In this document: in pieces, positions 24,271-34,383 of the stretch
How the letters are laid out: each line of letters begins with the position of its first letter
How positions within the stretch are numbered: the stretch's first letter is position 1
NCBI GenBank assembly: GCA_902805545.1
Contig: CADCTD010000175.1
Coordinates: 1-34,654 of the forward strand
Length of the DNA: 34,654 bases
Source of the DNA: an uncultured Craurococcus sp.
GTDB taxonomy: Bacteria; Pseudomonadota; Alphaproteobacteria; Acetobacterales; Acetobacteraceae
Direction of reading: 5' to 3'
Notes under the pieces: model-generated
What the model was told of the DNA's origin: nothing
The model's database searches: none
Seen by the model: the letters and a program-made list of their open reading frames with translations, nothing else
Made by a program: the position numbers and the translations under genes

Positions 24271-25016
24271 CCGTAGGCACGGCGGAAGAAGACGGCGGTC
24301 GTCACCACGCTGAAGGCAATGACGAAGCCGCGCAACCAGGGGCCCGGCACGCGGCGGGCGAGGCTGGCACCCAAGTAGCCGCCGATGACGGCGGCGACGA
24401 GCATCACCCCGGTCTCCAGCCAGCGGACCGGGCCGGCGACGGCGAAGCAGAGCACGGCGACGGCATTGGCGGCGCTGACCAGGATGGTCCGCGCTGCGCT
24501 CATTGAGCGGATGTCGGTGTCGCCGAGCAGGCTCCAGACCGCCATCATCATGATGCCGACGCCGCCGCCGAAATACCCGGCATAGATGGCGAGCGGCACC
24601 TGGGCGCCGAGCACGGTGCCCGGGCCGATCCGCACCCGCCGGCGCAGTGCCGCGCCGAGCGGGCGGCCGAAGGCAAAGGCGATGGTGCCGGTCAGCAGCA
24701 GCCAGGGCAGCAGCAGGTCGAAGGCCTGCTGCGACGTCACCAGCAGCAGCACCGCGCCGACCAGGCCGCCGGCGAGGCTGATGAGGATCATGGTGCGGAG
24801 GGGGATGCCCTCGAAGGGGCGGAAGTCGCGCCGCCAGGCCCAGGCGCTGGCGATCGTGCCCGGCAGCAGGGCGACGGTGCTCGAGGCATTCGCGGCGACC
24901 GAGGGCAGGCCGACGAAGACCATCGCCGGGATGCTGACGAAGGAGCCGCCGCCGGCCGCGGCGTTCATGGCGCCGGCGAGGAGGCCGGCGCCGAACAGGA
25001 TGAGAAGGGACTCCAT
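24267..25016 (-). CDS. TauE/SafE-family permease
   Basis: A 249-residue membrane protein of the TauE/SafE (sulfite or organic anion exporter) family, with about eight hydrophobic helices. Hallmarks are LAGAMNAAAGGGSFVSIPAM near the N-terminus and YAGYFGGGVGIMMM in the second repeat. These are the two-fold internal repeats of the family. The ATG at 25014–25016 gives the usual short N-terminus. It follows a small His-rich secreted protein gene by 26 bases and probably shares its transcript. Its substrate is unknown; neighbouring aldehyde oxidoreductase genes suggest a carboxylate, sulfonate or sulfur anion, but this is guesswork. The stop overlaps the paoC stop. Confidence 0.9.
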   Translation of the reverse strand: MESLLILFGAGLLAGAMNAAAGGGSFVSIPAMVFVGLPSVAANASSTVALLPGTIASAWAWRRDFRPFEGIPLRTMILISLAGGLVGAVLLLVTSQQAFDLLLPWLLLTGTIAFAFGRPLGAALRRRVRIGPGTVLGAQVPLAIYAGYFGGGVGIMMMAVWSLLGDTDIRSMSAARTILVSAANAVAVLCFAVAGPVRWLETGVMLVAAVIGGYLGASLARRVPGPWLRGFVIAFSVVTTAVFFRRAYG

Positions 25017-25017
25017 C

Positions 25018-25035
25018 GGCGGAGAGTGCTCCGCC
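25018..25035 (-). other. Hairpin covering the TauE/SafE ribosome region
   Basis: GGCGGAG and CTCCGCC form a perfect 7-base stem with a 4-base loop (25018–25024 with 25029–25035), one base before the permease ATG. On the minus strand the purine-rich GGAG lies inside the stem. It could limit translation of the permease or act as a transcript end for the gene before it. No U-tract follows. Confidence 0.4.
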
Positions 25036-25042
25036 GGGGAGG

Positions 25043-25291
25043 TCAGCGCCAGCCGTAGTGCCGCGGCTGGTAATGGTAGGGACGATGCCAGCCGTAATGC
25101 CGTGGCGGCGGGGCATAGCGGTGCCAGTGGTGGTGCCGCGGCGGAGGACCGTAGTGCCGCCAATGGGGGCCATGCACCAGGGTCACCGCCGGCCCCTCCT
25201 GAGGGAAGGGCGCCGCGCCGGCACCGTTCAGCGTGGCACCGGCGGAGAGCAGCCCAAGGCCGAGAGCGGCTGCGACGAGAAAGCGACGCAT
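25043..25291 (-). CDS. Small secreted His/Pro/Tyr/Arg-rich protein
   Basis: The 82-residue product has a clear signal sequence (RRFLVAAALGLGLLSAGA, cleavage probably after GAGA near residue 26). A short mature domain of about 55 residues follows, holding 11 histidines plus many Tyr, Trp, Pro and Arg. It contains imperfect repeats: PPPRH twice and RHYGW twice. I recognise no named family. His-rich exported peptides of this kind often bind metals, and a cell-wall or surface role is another option. Two ATGs are adjacent. AGGAGG (25297–25302) lies only 2 bases before the first but 5 before the second, so the second (25291) is preferred. It lies 26 bases upstream of the TauE/SafE gene. Confidence 0.75.
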   Translation of the reverse strand: MRRFLVAAALGLGLLSAGATLNGAGAAPFPQEGPAVTLVHGPHWRHYGPPPRHHHWHRYAPPPRHYGWHRPYHYQPRHYGWR

Positions 25292-25379
25292 CATGTCCTC
25301 CTGTGGAAAGGTCCACGCGGGAATGATGGGGCGCGGGTCGGGGCGGGATCGGGGCTGGATTGGCGCGGCCCTGGGGCGG

Positions 25380-25385
25380 ATTGTA
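25380..25385 (-). promoter_or_regulatory. Possible -10 element for the His-rich gene
   Basis: TACAAT on the minus strand matches TATAAT at five of six positions in otherwise GC-rich DNA, about 90 bases upstream of the His-rich gene and just past the epimerase stop. No good -35 was found at the right distance. A short hairpin (GTGGA/TCCAC, 25303–25316) precedes the ribosome site. Weak evidence. Confidence 0.25.
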
Positions 25386-25402
25386 ACGGATGGTATGAGG
25401 CG

Positions 25403-26404
25403 TCAGAGGCCGTAGTATTCCCGGAACCATTCGACGAAGCGGGCGACGCCGGTGGTGACGTCGGTTGTCGGCCGGTAGCCGGTCAGCGCCTGGAGCAGGC
25501 CGGAATCGGCCCAGGTTTTCAGCACTTCGCCGGGCTGCATGTCCATCAGGTTGCGCTCGGCGGCGCGGCCGGTGGCCCGCTCGATGGCGGCGATGAATTC
25601 CAGCAGTCGCACCGGGTTGGCATTGCCGATATTGACCAGCCGGTAGGGGGCGACGGGACTCAGCGAGTCGCCGGGGCCGACCGGCTTGCCGATCTCCGGC
25701 CGGCAGGGGACGAGGCGAAGGATGGCCTCCACCAGGTCATCGACATAGGTGAAGTCCCGCTCCATCAGGCCGTGGTTGTAGACGTCGATCGGGCGGCCAC
25801 GGAGGATGGCGTCGGTGAACTTGAACAGCGCCATGTCCGGCCGGCCCCAGGGGCCGTAGACGGTGAAGAAGCGGAAGGCCGTTGTCGGCTGGTTCCAGAG
25901 ATGGGCGTAGCTGTGGGCGATGTTCTCGGTGGCCAGCTTGGTCGCGGCGTAGATGTTGAGCGGCGTGGCGACAGCATCCGTCTCGCGGAAGGGCATCGAC
26001 ATATTCGCCCCGTAGGCCGAGCTGGTCGAAGCCACCAGCAGATGCTCCACCGGATGGTGGCGGCATGCCTCCATCACCGCATAACTGGCGACGACATTAT
26101 TGTGGATGTAGCTCTCAGGGTGCTCCAAGGCATAGCGCACCCCGGCCTGGGCGGCGAGATGCACCAACACATCCGGCGTCTCTTCCGCCATCACGGCGCC
26201 AAGCCGCCCGGCATCCGCCAAGTCGAGGATGAGCGGGCGGAATCCGGGCGATTGCGCCAGCAGCCTGTGCCGGGCCTCCTTCAGCGTGAGATCGTAATAG
26301 GGGACCATGGCGTCGATGCCGACAACCTCATGGCCTTCGGCCAGGAGGCGCCGGGCCAGGTGGAAGCCGATGAAGCCGGCGCTGCCGGTTACCAGGGTTT
26401 TCAT
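25403..26404 (-). CDS. UDP-glucuronate 4-epimerase-like NAD-dependent epimerase
   Basis: A 333-residue extended short-chain dehydrogenase/reductase. The NAD-binding glycine motif is TGSAGFIGFHL (6–16), the catalytic triad region has STSSAYG (Thr127/Ser128/Ser129) with Tyr152 and Lys156 (IYAATK), and HLAAQAGVRYALEHPESYIH is the block typical of UDP-glucuronate epimerases (LspL/CapI group). These interconvert UDP-glucuronate and UDP-galacturonate for surface polysaccharides. UDP-glucose 4-epimerase activity cannot be excluded. No other polysaccharide gene is nearby, so it appears isolated. It is divergent from zapE across 120 bases (26405–26524), in which no strong promoter was seen. The ribosome site is weak. 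Confidence 0.9.
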   Translation of the reverse strand: MKTLVTGSAGFIGFHLARRLLAEGHEVVGIDAMVPYYDLTLKEARHRLLAQSPGFRPLILDLADAGRLGAVMAEETPDVLVHLAAQAGVRYALEHPESYIHNNVVASYAVMEACRHHPVEHLLVASTSSAYGANMSMPFRETDAVATPLNIYAATKLATENIAHSYAHLWNQPTTAFRFFTVYGPWGRPDMALFKFTDAILRGRPIDVYNHGLMERDFTYVDDLVEAILRLVPCRPEIGKPVGPGDSLSPVAPYRLVNIGNANPVRLLEFIAAIERATGRAAERNLMDMQPGEVLKTWADSGLLQALTGYRPTTDVTTGVARFVEWFREYYGL

Positions 26405-26524
26405 GCGCCGCGCCCGCTTATCTATGGAACTGGAATGTAGACGATGGCGGGCGGGGCGTAATCGCCTTCCTGGGATGGGTCCTTGGTTGCCCCCGCGCCC
26501 GGTCCAGGCTATCCGCCGGGCGCG

Positions 26525-27685
26525 ATGCACGCGTCCGTCACCTCCCGCACCGATCAAGGCCCGCTCCCGGCCTATCGCGCCCGCGTTGCGGCCGGGCTGC
26601 TGAAGCCGGACACCGCCCAGGCGCTGGCCGCCGAGACGCTGCAGGAGCTCTGGCACCGCCTCCGCGGCTATGACCCGCACCCCGAGGCGCCGCCCGAGGC
26701 CGGCTTCTTCGCCCGCTTCACGCGCCGCAAGCCGGTGCCCGAGGCGCCGGGGGGGACGCCGCAGGGCCTCTACCTCGTCGGCGAGGTGGGGCGGGGCAAG
26801 TCCATGCTGATGGACCTGTTCTTCGACTGCGCCGATGTTATCCGCAAGCGGCGCATCCACTTCCACCAGTTCATGCAGGACTGCCACCAGACGATCCATG
26901 CCTGGAAGCGGCGCAACCCGGGCGAGGCGGACCCGATCCCGCCGCTGGCCAACTCCATCAGCGCCGATGCGGCGCTGCTCTGCTTCGACGAGTTCCAGGT
27001 GCATGACATCGCTGATGCGATGATCCTCGGGCGGCTGTTCGAGGCGCTCTTCGCCCGCGGCGTGGTGGTGGTGGCGACGAGCAACACGGCGCCTGACGAC
27101 CTGTTCAAGGGCAAGCCCGGCCGCGACGCCTTCCTGCCGTTCATCGGGCTGATCAAGAAGCGGCTGAACGTGCTGCATCTCGAGGCGCAGCAGGATTACC
27201 GGCGGGAGCGCATCCGCGGCCTGCCGAGCTGGCACAGCCCGGTGGACGGGCGGGCGGAGCGGGCGCTGGATGAGGCCTTCCTCGAGCTGACCGGGACGGC
27301 GCAGGGCGCGCCGGCGCGGCTGACCGTGCTCGGGCGGACCATCGAACTGGCCGAGGCGGCGCGCGGCGTGGCGCGGGTGGATTTCGATGCGCTGTGCGGC
27401 AGGCCGCTCGGGCCGGCCGACTACCTGGCCCTGGCGACGCATTACCATACCCTGGTGCTGGACGGCATTCCGCGGCTGGGGCCGGAGAATTTCGACCGGG
27501 CGCGGCGGTTCATCACCCTGGTCGACGCGCTTTACGAGCATCGCTGCAAGCTGGTGGCCTCGGCCGAGGCGCCACCCGATTCGCTCTACGAACAGGGCGA
27601 GAATGCCGCGATGTTCGAGCGGACGGCGAGCCGGCTCACGGAAATGCAAAGCCAGGACTATCTGGCCTTGCCGCATCTCACGTAA
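26525..27685 (+). CDS. zapE: AFG1/ZapE-family ATPase
   Basis: The 386-residue P-loop ATPase has Walker A GEVGRGKS (86–93) and Walker B LLCFDEFQVHD (151–161), with ATSNTAPDDLFKG as the sensor region. ZapE acts at the division ring in E. coli and its mitochondrial homolog Afg1/Lace1 assists respiratory protein turnover. In Alphaproteobacteria the gene regularly sits just upstream of mdh and suc genes, as here. The ATG at 26525 is the first ATG giving the usual N-terminus; an upstream TTG (26483) in frame has no clear ribosome site. The stop overlaps the first copy of a GTAATAT repeat. Confidence 0.94.
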   Translation: MHASVTSRTDQGPLPAYRARVAAGLLKPDTAQALAAETLQELWHRLRGYDPHPEAPPEAGFFARFTRRKPVPEAPGGTPQGLYLVGEVGRGKSMLMDLFFDCADVIRKRRIHFHQFMQDCHQTIHAWKRRNPGEADPIPPLANSISADAALLCFDEFQVHDIADAMILGRLFEALFARGVVVVATSNTAPDDLFKGKPGRDAFLPFIGLIKKRLNVLHLEAQQDYRRERIRGLPSWHSPVDGRAERALDEAFLELTGTAQGAPARLTVLGRTIELAEAARGVARVDFDALCGRPLGPADYLALATHYHTLVLDGIPRLGPENFDRARRFITLVDALYEHRCKLVASAEAPPDSLYEQGENAAMFERTASRLTEMQSQDYLALPHLT

Positions 27686-27698
27686 TATGAGGTAATAT
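27682..27698 (+). repeat. Two GTAATAT copies one helical turn apart
   Basis: GTAATAT occurs at 27682–27688 and again at 27692–27698, exactly 10 bases apart. AATAT…ATATT also makes it partly palindromic. Such AT-rich words stand out in this GC-rich sequence. They lie between zapE and the small secreted gene and may be a protein-binding site or -10 region of the latter. The first copy covers the zapE TAA. Confidence 0.5.
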
Positions 27699-27721
27699 TC
27701 ACGGCTTCGAGAGGATTCTAA

Positions 27722-28114
27722 ATGCGCTTGCTGTCCTTGCTTCTCCTTGGTCTCGGCCTGGTCGCTGCCCCGGCGGGCGCGGCGGAGAAAGGTGGAGGGG
27801 GGAGAAGTCAGGCAAGGGCGGCGGTGGCCAAGCCTCAGCTGGCGCGGCCCCAGGCGGGCCTGCAGGCACGGCGGCCCCAGGCGGCGGTGCATCGCTCCCT
27901 GCCGCTGCGGGGCCAGGGCAGCGCCGGGCGGGACCAGCGGGCCGCATCCGCCGCGGCCTGCAGCGCCAAGCGCGGCGGCTGCCGGACGGAGCGGATGAGC
28001 TGGAGCCAGGGCCTTCCCCCGGCGGCCGGCATCCAGGCCAATGCCTGCCCGGACGGGACCATGGCGATGCTCGCCACCGGGCATGACGATATCGTCCGCT
28101 GCATGCCGATCTGA
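27722..28114 (+). CDS. Small secreted basic protein with four cysteines
   Basis: This 130-residue protein has a Sec signal (MRLLSLLLLGLGLVAAPAGA, cleavage likely after Ala20). An Ala/Arg/Gln-rich, probably disordered stretch with two RPQA repeats (42–45, 51–54) follows. A compact C-terminal part holds Cys80, Cys87, Cys109 and Cys127, which could form two disulfides. The C-terminal part (WSQGLPPAAGIQANACP…GHDDIVRC) looks like the conserved core. I do not recognise a characterised family. GAGAGG about 8 bases upstream supports the start. It sits between zapE and mdh, an unusual place for a secreted protein, and 135 bases separate it from mdh. Confidence 0.7.
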   Translation: MRLLSLLLLGLGLVAAPAGAAEKGGGGRSQARAAVAKPQLARPQAGLQARRPQAAVHRSLPLRGQGSAGRDQRAASAAACSAKRGGCRTERMSWSQGLPPAAGIQANACPDGTMAMLATGHDDIVRCMPI

Positions 28115-28195
28115 GCGGGGAGACGGCCTGGCCGGCCGGCCCCTGCCTTGCCGGTCGGTGCGGTCGGGAGTAGGAAGCGCGCTGTTTTTGCCTGA

Positions 28196-29203
<1,008 letters not shown>

Positions 29204-29243
29204 TTGCCGGTCTGGCGTCCATTCGCTTGCAGGGGATGACCGC

Positions 29244-30437
29244 ATGAACATCCATGAATACCAGGCGAAGGAGCTGCTGGGGCGCTACGGCGTCGCGGTG
29301 CTCCAGGGCCATGTGGCCTGGACGCCGGAGGAGGCGGCCGAGGCGGCGAAGAAGCTGCCCGGCCCGGTCTATGTGGTGAAGTCGCAGATCCATGCCGGTG
29401 GCCGCGGCGCCGGGCGCTTCAAGGAGGACCCGGGCGGCAAGGGCGGCGTCCGCGTCGTCAAGTCGGTCGAGGATGTCCGGGCGGCGGCCGAGGCGATGAT
29501 CGGCAAGACGCTGGTCACCAAGCAGACCGGCGAGCACGGCAAGGTCGTCTCCCGCGTCTATGTCGAGGATGGCTGCGACATCAAGCGCGAGCTCTATCTC
29601 GGCCTGCTGGTGGACCGCGCCACCTCCCGCCTCACCATCATGGCCTCGACCGAGGGCGGGATGGAGATCGAGGAGGTGGCCGAGCACCACCCCGAGAAGA
29701 TCCTGAAGGCGGCGATCGACCCGGCCGCCGGCATTTCCGGCTTCCATTGCCGCAAGCTCGCCTTCGGCCTCGGCCTGACCGGCAAGCAGGTGGCGAGCTT
29801 CACCAAGTTCGTCACCGCGCTCTACGGCGCCTTCCTCGAGCTCGACTGCGCCATCGTCGAGGTCAACCCGCTGGTCGTCACCGGCGCGGGCGAGATCGTG
29901 GCGCTCGACGCCAAGGTGTCCTTCGACGACAACGCGCTGTTCCGCCACAAGGACCTCGAGGCCCTCCGCGACGACAGCGAGATGGACCCGAAGGAGCTGG
30001 ATGCGGTCAAGAACGACCTGAACTACGTCGCGCTCGACGGCGAGATCGGCTGCATGGTGAACGGCGCGGGCCTGGCCATGGCGACCATGGACATCATCAA
30101 GCTCTACGGCTCCTCGCCGGCGAACTTCCTCGATGTCGGCGGCACGGCGAATGCGGCGCGCGTCACCGAGGCGTTCCGGATCATCACCTCGGATTCGAAC
30201 GTCAAGGCGCTGCTGGTCAACATCTTCGGTGGCATCGCCAAGTGCGACATGATCGCGACCGGCATCGTCGAGGCCTCGAAGACTCTGTCGCTCTCCGTGC
30301 CGCTGGTGGTGCGGCTCGAGGGCACCAATGTCGAGCTCGGCAAGAAGATCCTCGCCGAGAGCGGCCTCGCCATCATCCCCGCCGACAACCTGGCGGATGC
30401 GGCCCAGAAGGTCGTTGCCGCGGTGAAGGGAGCCTGA
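29244..30437 (+). CDS. sucC: Succinyl-CoA synthetase beta subunit
   Basis: The 397-residue beta subunit has the ATP-grasp domain starting [17 protein letters not shown], with [17 protein letters not shown], then the C-terminal CoA-ligase domain with [18 protein letters not shown] and [14 protein letters not shown]. With SucD it converts succinyl-CoA to succinate with ATP or GTP formation. GGGGATGACC precedes the start (29231–29240), a usable ribosome site. It is followed by sucD after only 3 bases. Confidence 0.98.
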   Translation: MNIHEYQAKELLGRYGVAVLQGHVAWTPEEAAEAAKKLPGPVYVVKSQIHAGGRGAGRFKEDPGGKGGVRVVKSVEDVRAAAEAMIGKTLVTKQTGEHGKVVSRVYVEDGCDIKRELYLGLLVDRATSRLTIMASTEGGMEIEEVAEHHPEKILKAAIDPAAGISGFHCRKLAFGLGLTGKQVASFTKFVTALYGAFLELDCAIVEVNPLVVTGAGEIVALDAKVSFDDNALFRHKDLEALRDDSEMDPKELDAVKNDLNYVALDGEIGCMVNGAGLAMATMDIIKLYGSSPANFLDVGGTANAARVTEAFRIITSDSNVKALLVNIFGGIAKCDMIATGIVEASKTLSLSVPLVVRLEGTNVELGKKILAESGLAIIPADNLADAAQKVVAAVKGA

Positions 30438-30440
30438 GCC

Positions 30441-31319
30441 ATGGCGATCCTGATCGACGAGAACACCAAGGTCATGACCCAGGGCTTCACCGGAGCCCAG
30501 GGCACCTTCCACGCGGAACAGGGCATCGCCTACGGGTCGAAGTATGTCGGCGGCGTGACGCCGGGCAAGGGCGGCACCACCCATATCGGCCTGCCGGTCT
30601 TCGACACGGTGGCGGATTGCATGGCCGCCACGGGCGCCAATGCCAGCGTCATCTACGTGCCGCCGCCCTTCGCGGCCGATGCCATCCTCGAGGCGATCGA
30701 TGCGGAGCTGCCGCTGATCATCTGCATCACCGAGGGCATCCCCGTCCTCGACATGGTGCGGGTGAAGCGGGCGCTCGGGGGCTCCAGGTCGCGGCTGATC
30801 GGGCCGAACTGCCCGGGCGTCATCACCCCGGATGCCTGCAAGATCGGCATCATGCCGGGCCATATCCACCGCCGCGGCTCGGTCGGCATCGTCTCCCGCT
30901 CCGGCACGCTGACCTATGAGGCGGTGGCGCAGACCTCCGCCGCCGGGCTCGGCCAGTCCACCTGCGTCGGCATCGGCGGCGACCCGGTGAAGGGCACCGA
31001 TTTCGTCGAGGTGCTGGAGATGTTCCTGGCCGATGACGAGACCAAGTCGATCGTCATGATCGGCGAGATTGGCGGCCAGTCGGAGCTCGAGGCGGCGGAG
31101 TTCCTGGCGCGCGAGAACCGGGGCGGCAAGCCCGTGGTCGGCTTCATCGCCGGCACCACGGCCCCGCCCGGCCGCCGCATGGGCCATGCCGGCGCCGTCA
31201 TCTCCGGCGGCAAGGACACGGCCGAGGCGAAGATCGAGGCGATGCGCACAGCCGGAATCCATGTGGCGGACAGCCCGGCGGCGCTCGGCTCGACCATGGT
31301 GAAGGCCCTGAAAGGGTAA
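30441..31319 (+). CDS. sucD: Succinyl-CoA synthetase alpha subunit
   Basis: The 292-residue alpha subunit binds CoA at its N-terminal Rossmann domain ([23 protein letters not shown]). It carries the phosphorylated histidine in [11 protein letters not shown] (His249). The ICITEGIP and IGPNCPGVI blocks are also visible. It starts 3 bases after the sucC stop and ends in TAA, followed by a 150-base gap before sucA. Confidence 0.98.
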   Translation: MAILIDENTKVMTQGFTGAQGTFHAEQGIAYGSKYVGGVTPGKGGTTHIGLPVFDTVADCMAATGANASVIYVPPPFAADAILEAIDAELPLIICITEGIPVLDMVRVKRALGGSRSRLIGPNCPGVITPDACKIGIMPGHIHRRGSVGIVSRSGTLTYEAVAQTSAAGLGQSTCVGIGGDPVKGTDFVEVLEMFLADDETKSIVMIGEIGGQSELEAAEFLARENRGGKPVVGFIAGTTAPPGRRMGHAGAVISGGKDTAEAKIEAMRTAGIHVADSPAALGSTMVKALKG

Positions 31320-31332
31320 GCGTTCCGCTCAG

Positions 31333-31352
31333 GGCAGCCCTACGGGGCTGCC
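31333..31352 (+). terminator. Hairpin just after sucD
   Basis: GGCAGCCC (31333–31340) and GGGCTGCC (31345–31352) form a perfect 8-base stem with a TACG loop, 13 bases after the sucD stop. No T-run follows, so it may only attenuate or protect the upstream message rather than end it. Confidence 0.5.
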
Positions 31353-31383
31353 AAGTCGGGCCCGAAGGCCCTATGTTACCTGT

Positions 31384-31412
31384 CGCCGCGGCCCCGTTCC
31401 GGGGGCGCGGCG
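31384..31412 (+). other. Long GC hairpin in the sucD–sucA gap
   Basis: The 12-base arms at 31384–31395 and 31401–31412 pair with one G·G mismatch around a 5-base loop. It is the strongest of the three hairpins in this gap. It may be an RNA processing or stabilising element that sets the relative levels of sucCD and sucAB. Confidence 0.45.
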
Positions 31413-31437
31413 ATCATTGCATGTGCCGTTAGAGACC

Positions 31438-31457
31438 GCCGGCCCCTCTTGGCCGGC
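31438..31457 (+). other. Hairpin just ahead of the sucA ribosome site
   Basis: GCCGGCC (31438–31444) pairs with GGCCGGC (31451–31457) around CCTCTT. It ends two bases before CGGAGAG (31459–31465), the ribosome site of sucA. The loop CCTCTT is itself complementary to GGAGAG-like sequence, so it could sequester that site. Confidence 0.45.
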
Positions 31458-31469
31458 ACGGAGAGACAT

Positions 31470-34352
31470 ATGGCCGGAGTGGATATCCTCGCGACAGCGA
31501 TGACGGGCGCCAATGCCGCCTTCCTCGCCGATCTCTACGCCCGCTGGGTGGAGAAGCCCGACAGCGTCGATCCCTCCTTCGCCGAACTCTTCGCCGTTCT
31601 CGACGACGATGCGAAGGCGGTGCTGACCGATGCGGTGGGCGCCTCCTGGGCGCCGCGGCAGCGCGGCGGCTTCGCCCCCGAGCCGGAGCCGGCGCCCGCC
31701 GCCAAGGGCGCGAAGGGCGGCAAGCCCGCCCTGGCCGCCGACCCGGAGGCGATCCGCCGGGCCCAGCTCGATTCGATCCGCGCGCTGATGCTGATCCGCA
31801 GCTACCGCGTGCGCGGCCACCTGCATGCGCAGCTCGACCCGCTCGGCCTCGCCCAGCCGCGGCCGCACCAGGAGCTGGACCCCACCTTCTGGGGCTTCTC
31901 CGAGGCCGACATGGACCGGCCGGTCTTCATCAATGGCGTGCTCGGCCTCGACACGGCGACGCCGCGCCAGATCATGGCGGTCTGCCAGGCGACCTATTGC
32001 GGGCCGATCGGCGTCGAGTTCATGCACATCCAGGACCCGGACCAGAAGGCCTGGATCCAGCAGCGGATGGAGGGCGCGCCCTGGACCACTGCCTTCGATG
32101 CGAAGGCGAAGCGCGCGATCCTCGAGGACCTGACCGAAGCGGAGGGTTTCGAGGCCTTCTGCGCCCGCAAATACGTCTCGACCAAGCGCTTCGGCCTCGA
32201 GGGTGGCGAGAGCACCATCCCCTCCATCCAGGCGGTGATCGAGACGGCGGCGGCGGCCGGGGTGGGCGAGATCGCCATCGGCATGGCGCATCGCGGCCGG
32301 CTCAACGTGCTGGTCAATGTGGTGAAGAAGCCCTTCACCCAGGTCTTCTCCGAGTTCAAGGGCGTCGGCGCCAACCCCGACGACGTCCAGGGCTCGGGCG
32401 ACGTGAAGTACCATCTCGGCACCAGCACGGATATCGAGATCGGCGAGCAAAAGGTGCATCTCTCGCTGCAGCCCAACCCCTCGCATCTCGAGGCGGTCGA
32501 CCCGGTGGTGGTCGGCAAGGTGCGGGCGCGGCAGGACATGTCGGGCGACACCAAGGGCCGGCACTCGGTCATGGCCATCCTGCTGCATGGCGACGCGGCC
32601 TTCGCCGGCCAGGGCGTGGTCTACGAGACGCTGGCGATGAGCCAGCTCATCGGCTACCGCACGGGCGGGACGATCCATATCGTCACCAACAACCAGATCG
32701 GCTTCACCACCGTCCCGGTGCATGCCTATTCCGGCCTCTACTGCACCGATGTGGCGAAGAGCGTGCAGGCGCCGATCTGGCATGTGAACGGCGACAACCC
32801 GGAGGCGGTGGTCTTCGTCTCGCGCCTCGCCGCCGAGTTCCGGCAGACCTTCTCCACCGACGTGGTGCTCGACATCGTCTGCTACCGCCGCCACGGCCAT
32901 AACGAGAGCGACGAGCCGGCCTTCACCCAGCCGATCATGTATGGCCGCATCAAGGAGATGCGGACGACGCGCACCGTCTATGCCGAGCGGCTGGCGGCCG
33001 AGGGCAGCATCCCGGCCGAGGAGTCGAAGGCGATCTGGGATGCCTTCAACCAGCGGCTGGAGGAGGCGCATGAGGCGGCGCAGAGCTTCAAGCCGAACAA
33101 GGCCGACTGGCTGGAGGGCCACTGGACCGGGCTGAAGGCCGCCGGCACCGAGGATGCGGTGGAGCAGCTCCACCCGACCGCCGTGCCGCTCGAGACGCTG
33201 CGCGAGGTCGGCGCGGCGCTCGGCCGGGTACCGGCGGATTTCACCGCCAACTCGAAGATCGCGCGCCAGCTCGAGGCCAAGAGGCAGGCGATCGAGAGCG
33301 GCGAGGGCATCGACTGGGCGACCGGCGAGGCGCTCGGCTTCGGCACGCTGCTGCTCGAGAGCCATCGCGTCCGCCTCTCGGGCGAGGATGTGCAGCGCGG
33401 CACCTTCAGCCACCGCCATGCGGTGCTGATCGACCAGAAGACCCAGGCGGAATACATCCCGCTGAACAACATCCGCTCGGGGCAGGCGCGCTTCGAGGCC
33501 TTCAACAGCCTGCTGAGCGAGTTCGGCGTGCTCGGCTTCGACTACGGCTACTCGCTGGCCGACCCGCACAGCCTGGTGCTGTGGGAGGCGCAGTTCGGCG
33601 ACTTCGCCAATGGCGCGCAGGTCATCATCGACCAGTTCATCGCCTCGGCGGAGACGAAATGGCTGCGCATGTCCGGCCTCGTGATGCTGCTGCCGCATGG
33701 CTATGAGGGGCAGGGGCCGGAGCACAGCTCGGCCCGGCTGGAGCGCTACCTGCAGCTCTGCGCCGAGCGGAACATGCGGGTCTGCAACCTGACCACCCCG
33801 GCCAACTACTTCCACGCCCTGCGGCGGCAGCTGAAGGCCAACTACCGCAAGCCGCTGGTGCTGATGACGCCGAAGTCGCTGCTGCGGCACAAGCTCGCGG
33901 TCAGCAGCCTGGCGGAGTTCGGCCCGGGCAGCGCCTTCAAGTATGTCCTCCCCGAGATCGATGCGATCGCGCCGGAGGAGGAGGTCAAGCGCGTCGTGCT
34001 CTGCTCCGGCAAGGTCTACTACGACCTGCTGCAGGAGCGGCGGGACAAGGGCGTGCAGGACGTGGCGATCATCCGCGTGGAACAGCTGCATCCCTTCCCG
34101 AAGCAGAGCCTCGGCCAGGCCCTCGCCCCGTACAAGAACGCCGAGGTGGTATGGTGCCAGGAAGAGCCCGAGAACATGGGCGCCTGGACCTATATCGACC
34201 GGCGGCTCGAGCGCGTGCTGAAGGCGCTCGACATCAAGGCGAAGCGGCCCGAATACGTTGGCCGCGACGAAGCGGCGAGCCCGGCCACCGGCCTCGCCAA
34301 GGTGCATCAGCAGCAGCAGGAAGCCCTGGTGCGGGCCGCGCTGGGCCTCTAA
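31470..34352 (+). CDS. sucA: 2-Oxoglutarate dehydrogenase E1 component
   Basis: The 960-residue thiamine-diphosphate E1 subunit decarboxylates 2-oxoglutarate and passes the succinyl group to SucB. The N-terminal arm ([20 protein letters not shown]) is the region that binds E2. An Ala/Lys-rich linker follows around residues 70–90. Core motifs are [23 protein letters not shown] with [10 protein letters not shown] (thiamine-diphosphate/Mg site), [11 protein letters not shown], and [20 protein letters not shown] in the second domain. ATG 31470 is preferred over an upstream in-frame codon because CGGAGAG lies about 5 bases ahead and the chain matches family N-termini. It is 31 bases from sucB. Confidence 0.98.
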   Translation: MAGVDILATAMTGANAAFLADLYARWVEKPDSVDPSFAELFAVLDDDAKAVLTDAVGASWAPRQRGGFAPEPEPAPAAKGAKGGKPALAADPEAIRRAQLDSIRALMLIRSYRVRGHLHAQLDPLGLAQPRPHQELDPTFWGFSEADMDRPVFINGVLGLDTATPRQIMAVCQATYCGPIGVEFMHIQDPDQKAWIQQRMEGAPWTTAFDAKAKRAILEDLTEAEGFEAFCARKYVSTKRFGLEGGESTIPSIQAVIETAAAAGVGEIAIGMAHRGRLNVLVNVVKKPFTQVFSEFKGVGANPDDVQGSGDVKYHLGTSTDIEIGEQKVHLSLQPNPSHLEAVDPVVVGKVRARQDMSGDTKGRHSVMAILLHGDAAFAGQGVVYETLAMSQLIGYRTGGTIHIVTNNQIGFTTVPVHAYSGLYCTDVAKSVQAPIWHVNGDNPEAVVFVSRLAAEFRQTFSTDVVLDIVCYRRHGHNESDEPAFTQPIMYGRIKEMRTTRTVYAERLAAEGSIPAEESKAIWDAFNQRLEEAHEAAQSFKPNKADWLEGHWTGLKAAGTEDAVEQLHPTAVPLETLREVGAALGRVPADFTANSKIARQLEAKRQAIESGEGIDWATGEALGFGTLLLESHRVRLSGEDVQRGTFSHRHAVLIDQKTQAEYIPLNNIRSGQARFEAFNSLLSEFGVLGFDYGYSLADPHSLVLWEAQFGDFANGAQVIIDQFIASAETKWLRMSGLVMLLPHGYEGQGPEHSSARLERYLQLCAERNMRVCNLTTPANYFHALRRQLKANYRKPLVLMTPKSLLRHKLAVSSLAEFGPGSAFKYVLPEIDAIAPEEEVKRVVLCSGKVYYDLLQERRDKGVQDVAIIRVEQLHPFPKQSLGQALAPYKNAEVVWCQEEPENMGAWTYIDRRLERVLKALDIKAKRPEYVGRDEAASPATGLAKVHQQQQEALVRAALGL

Positions 34353-34383
34353 GCGCGGCCACGAGACGGAAGGCGAGAGACAG

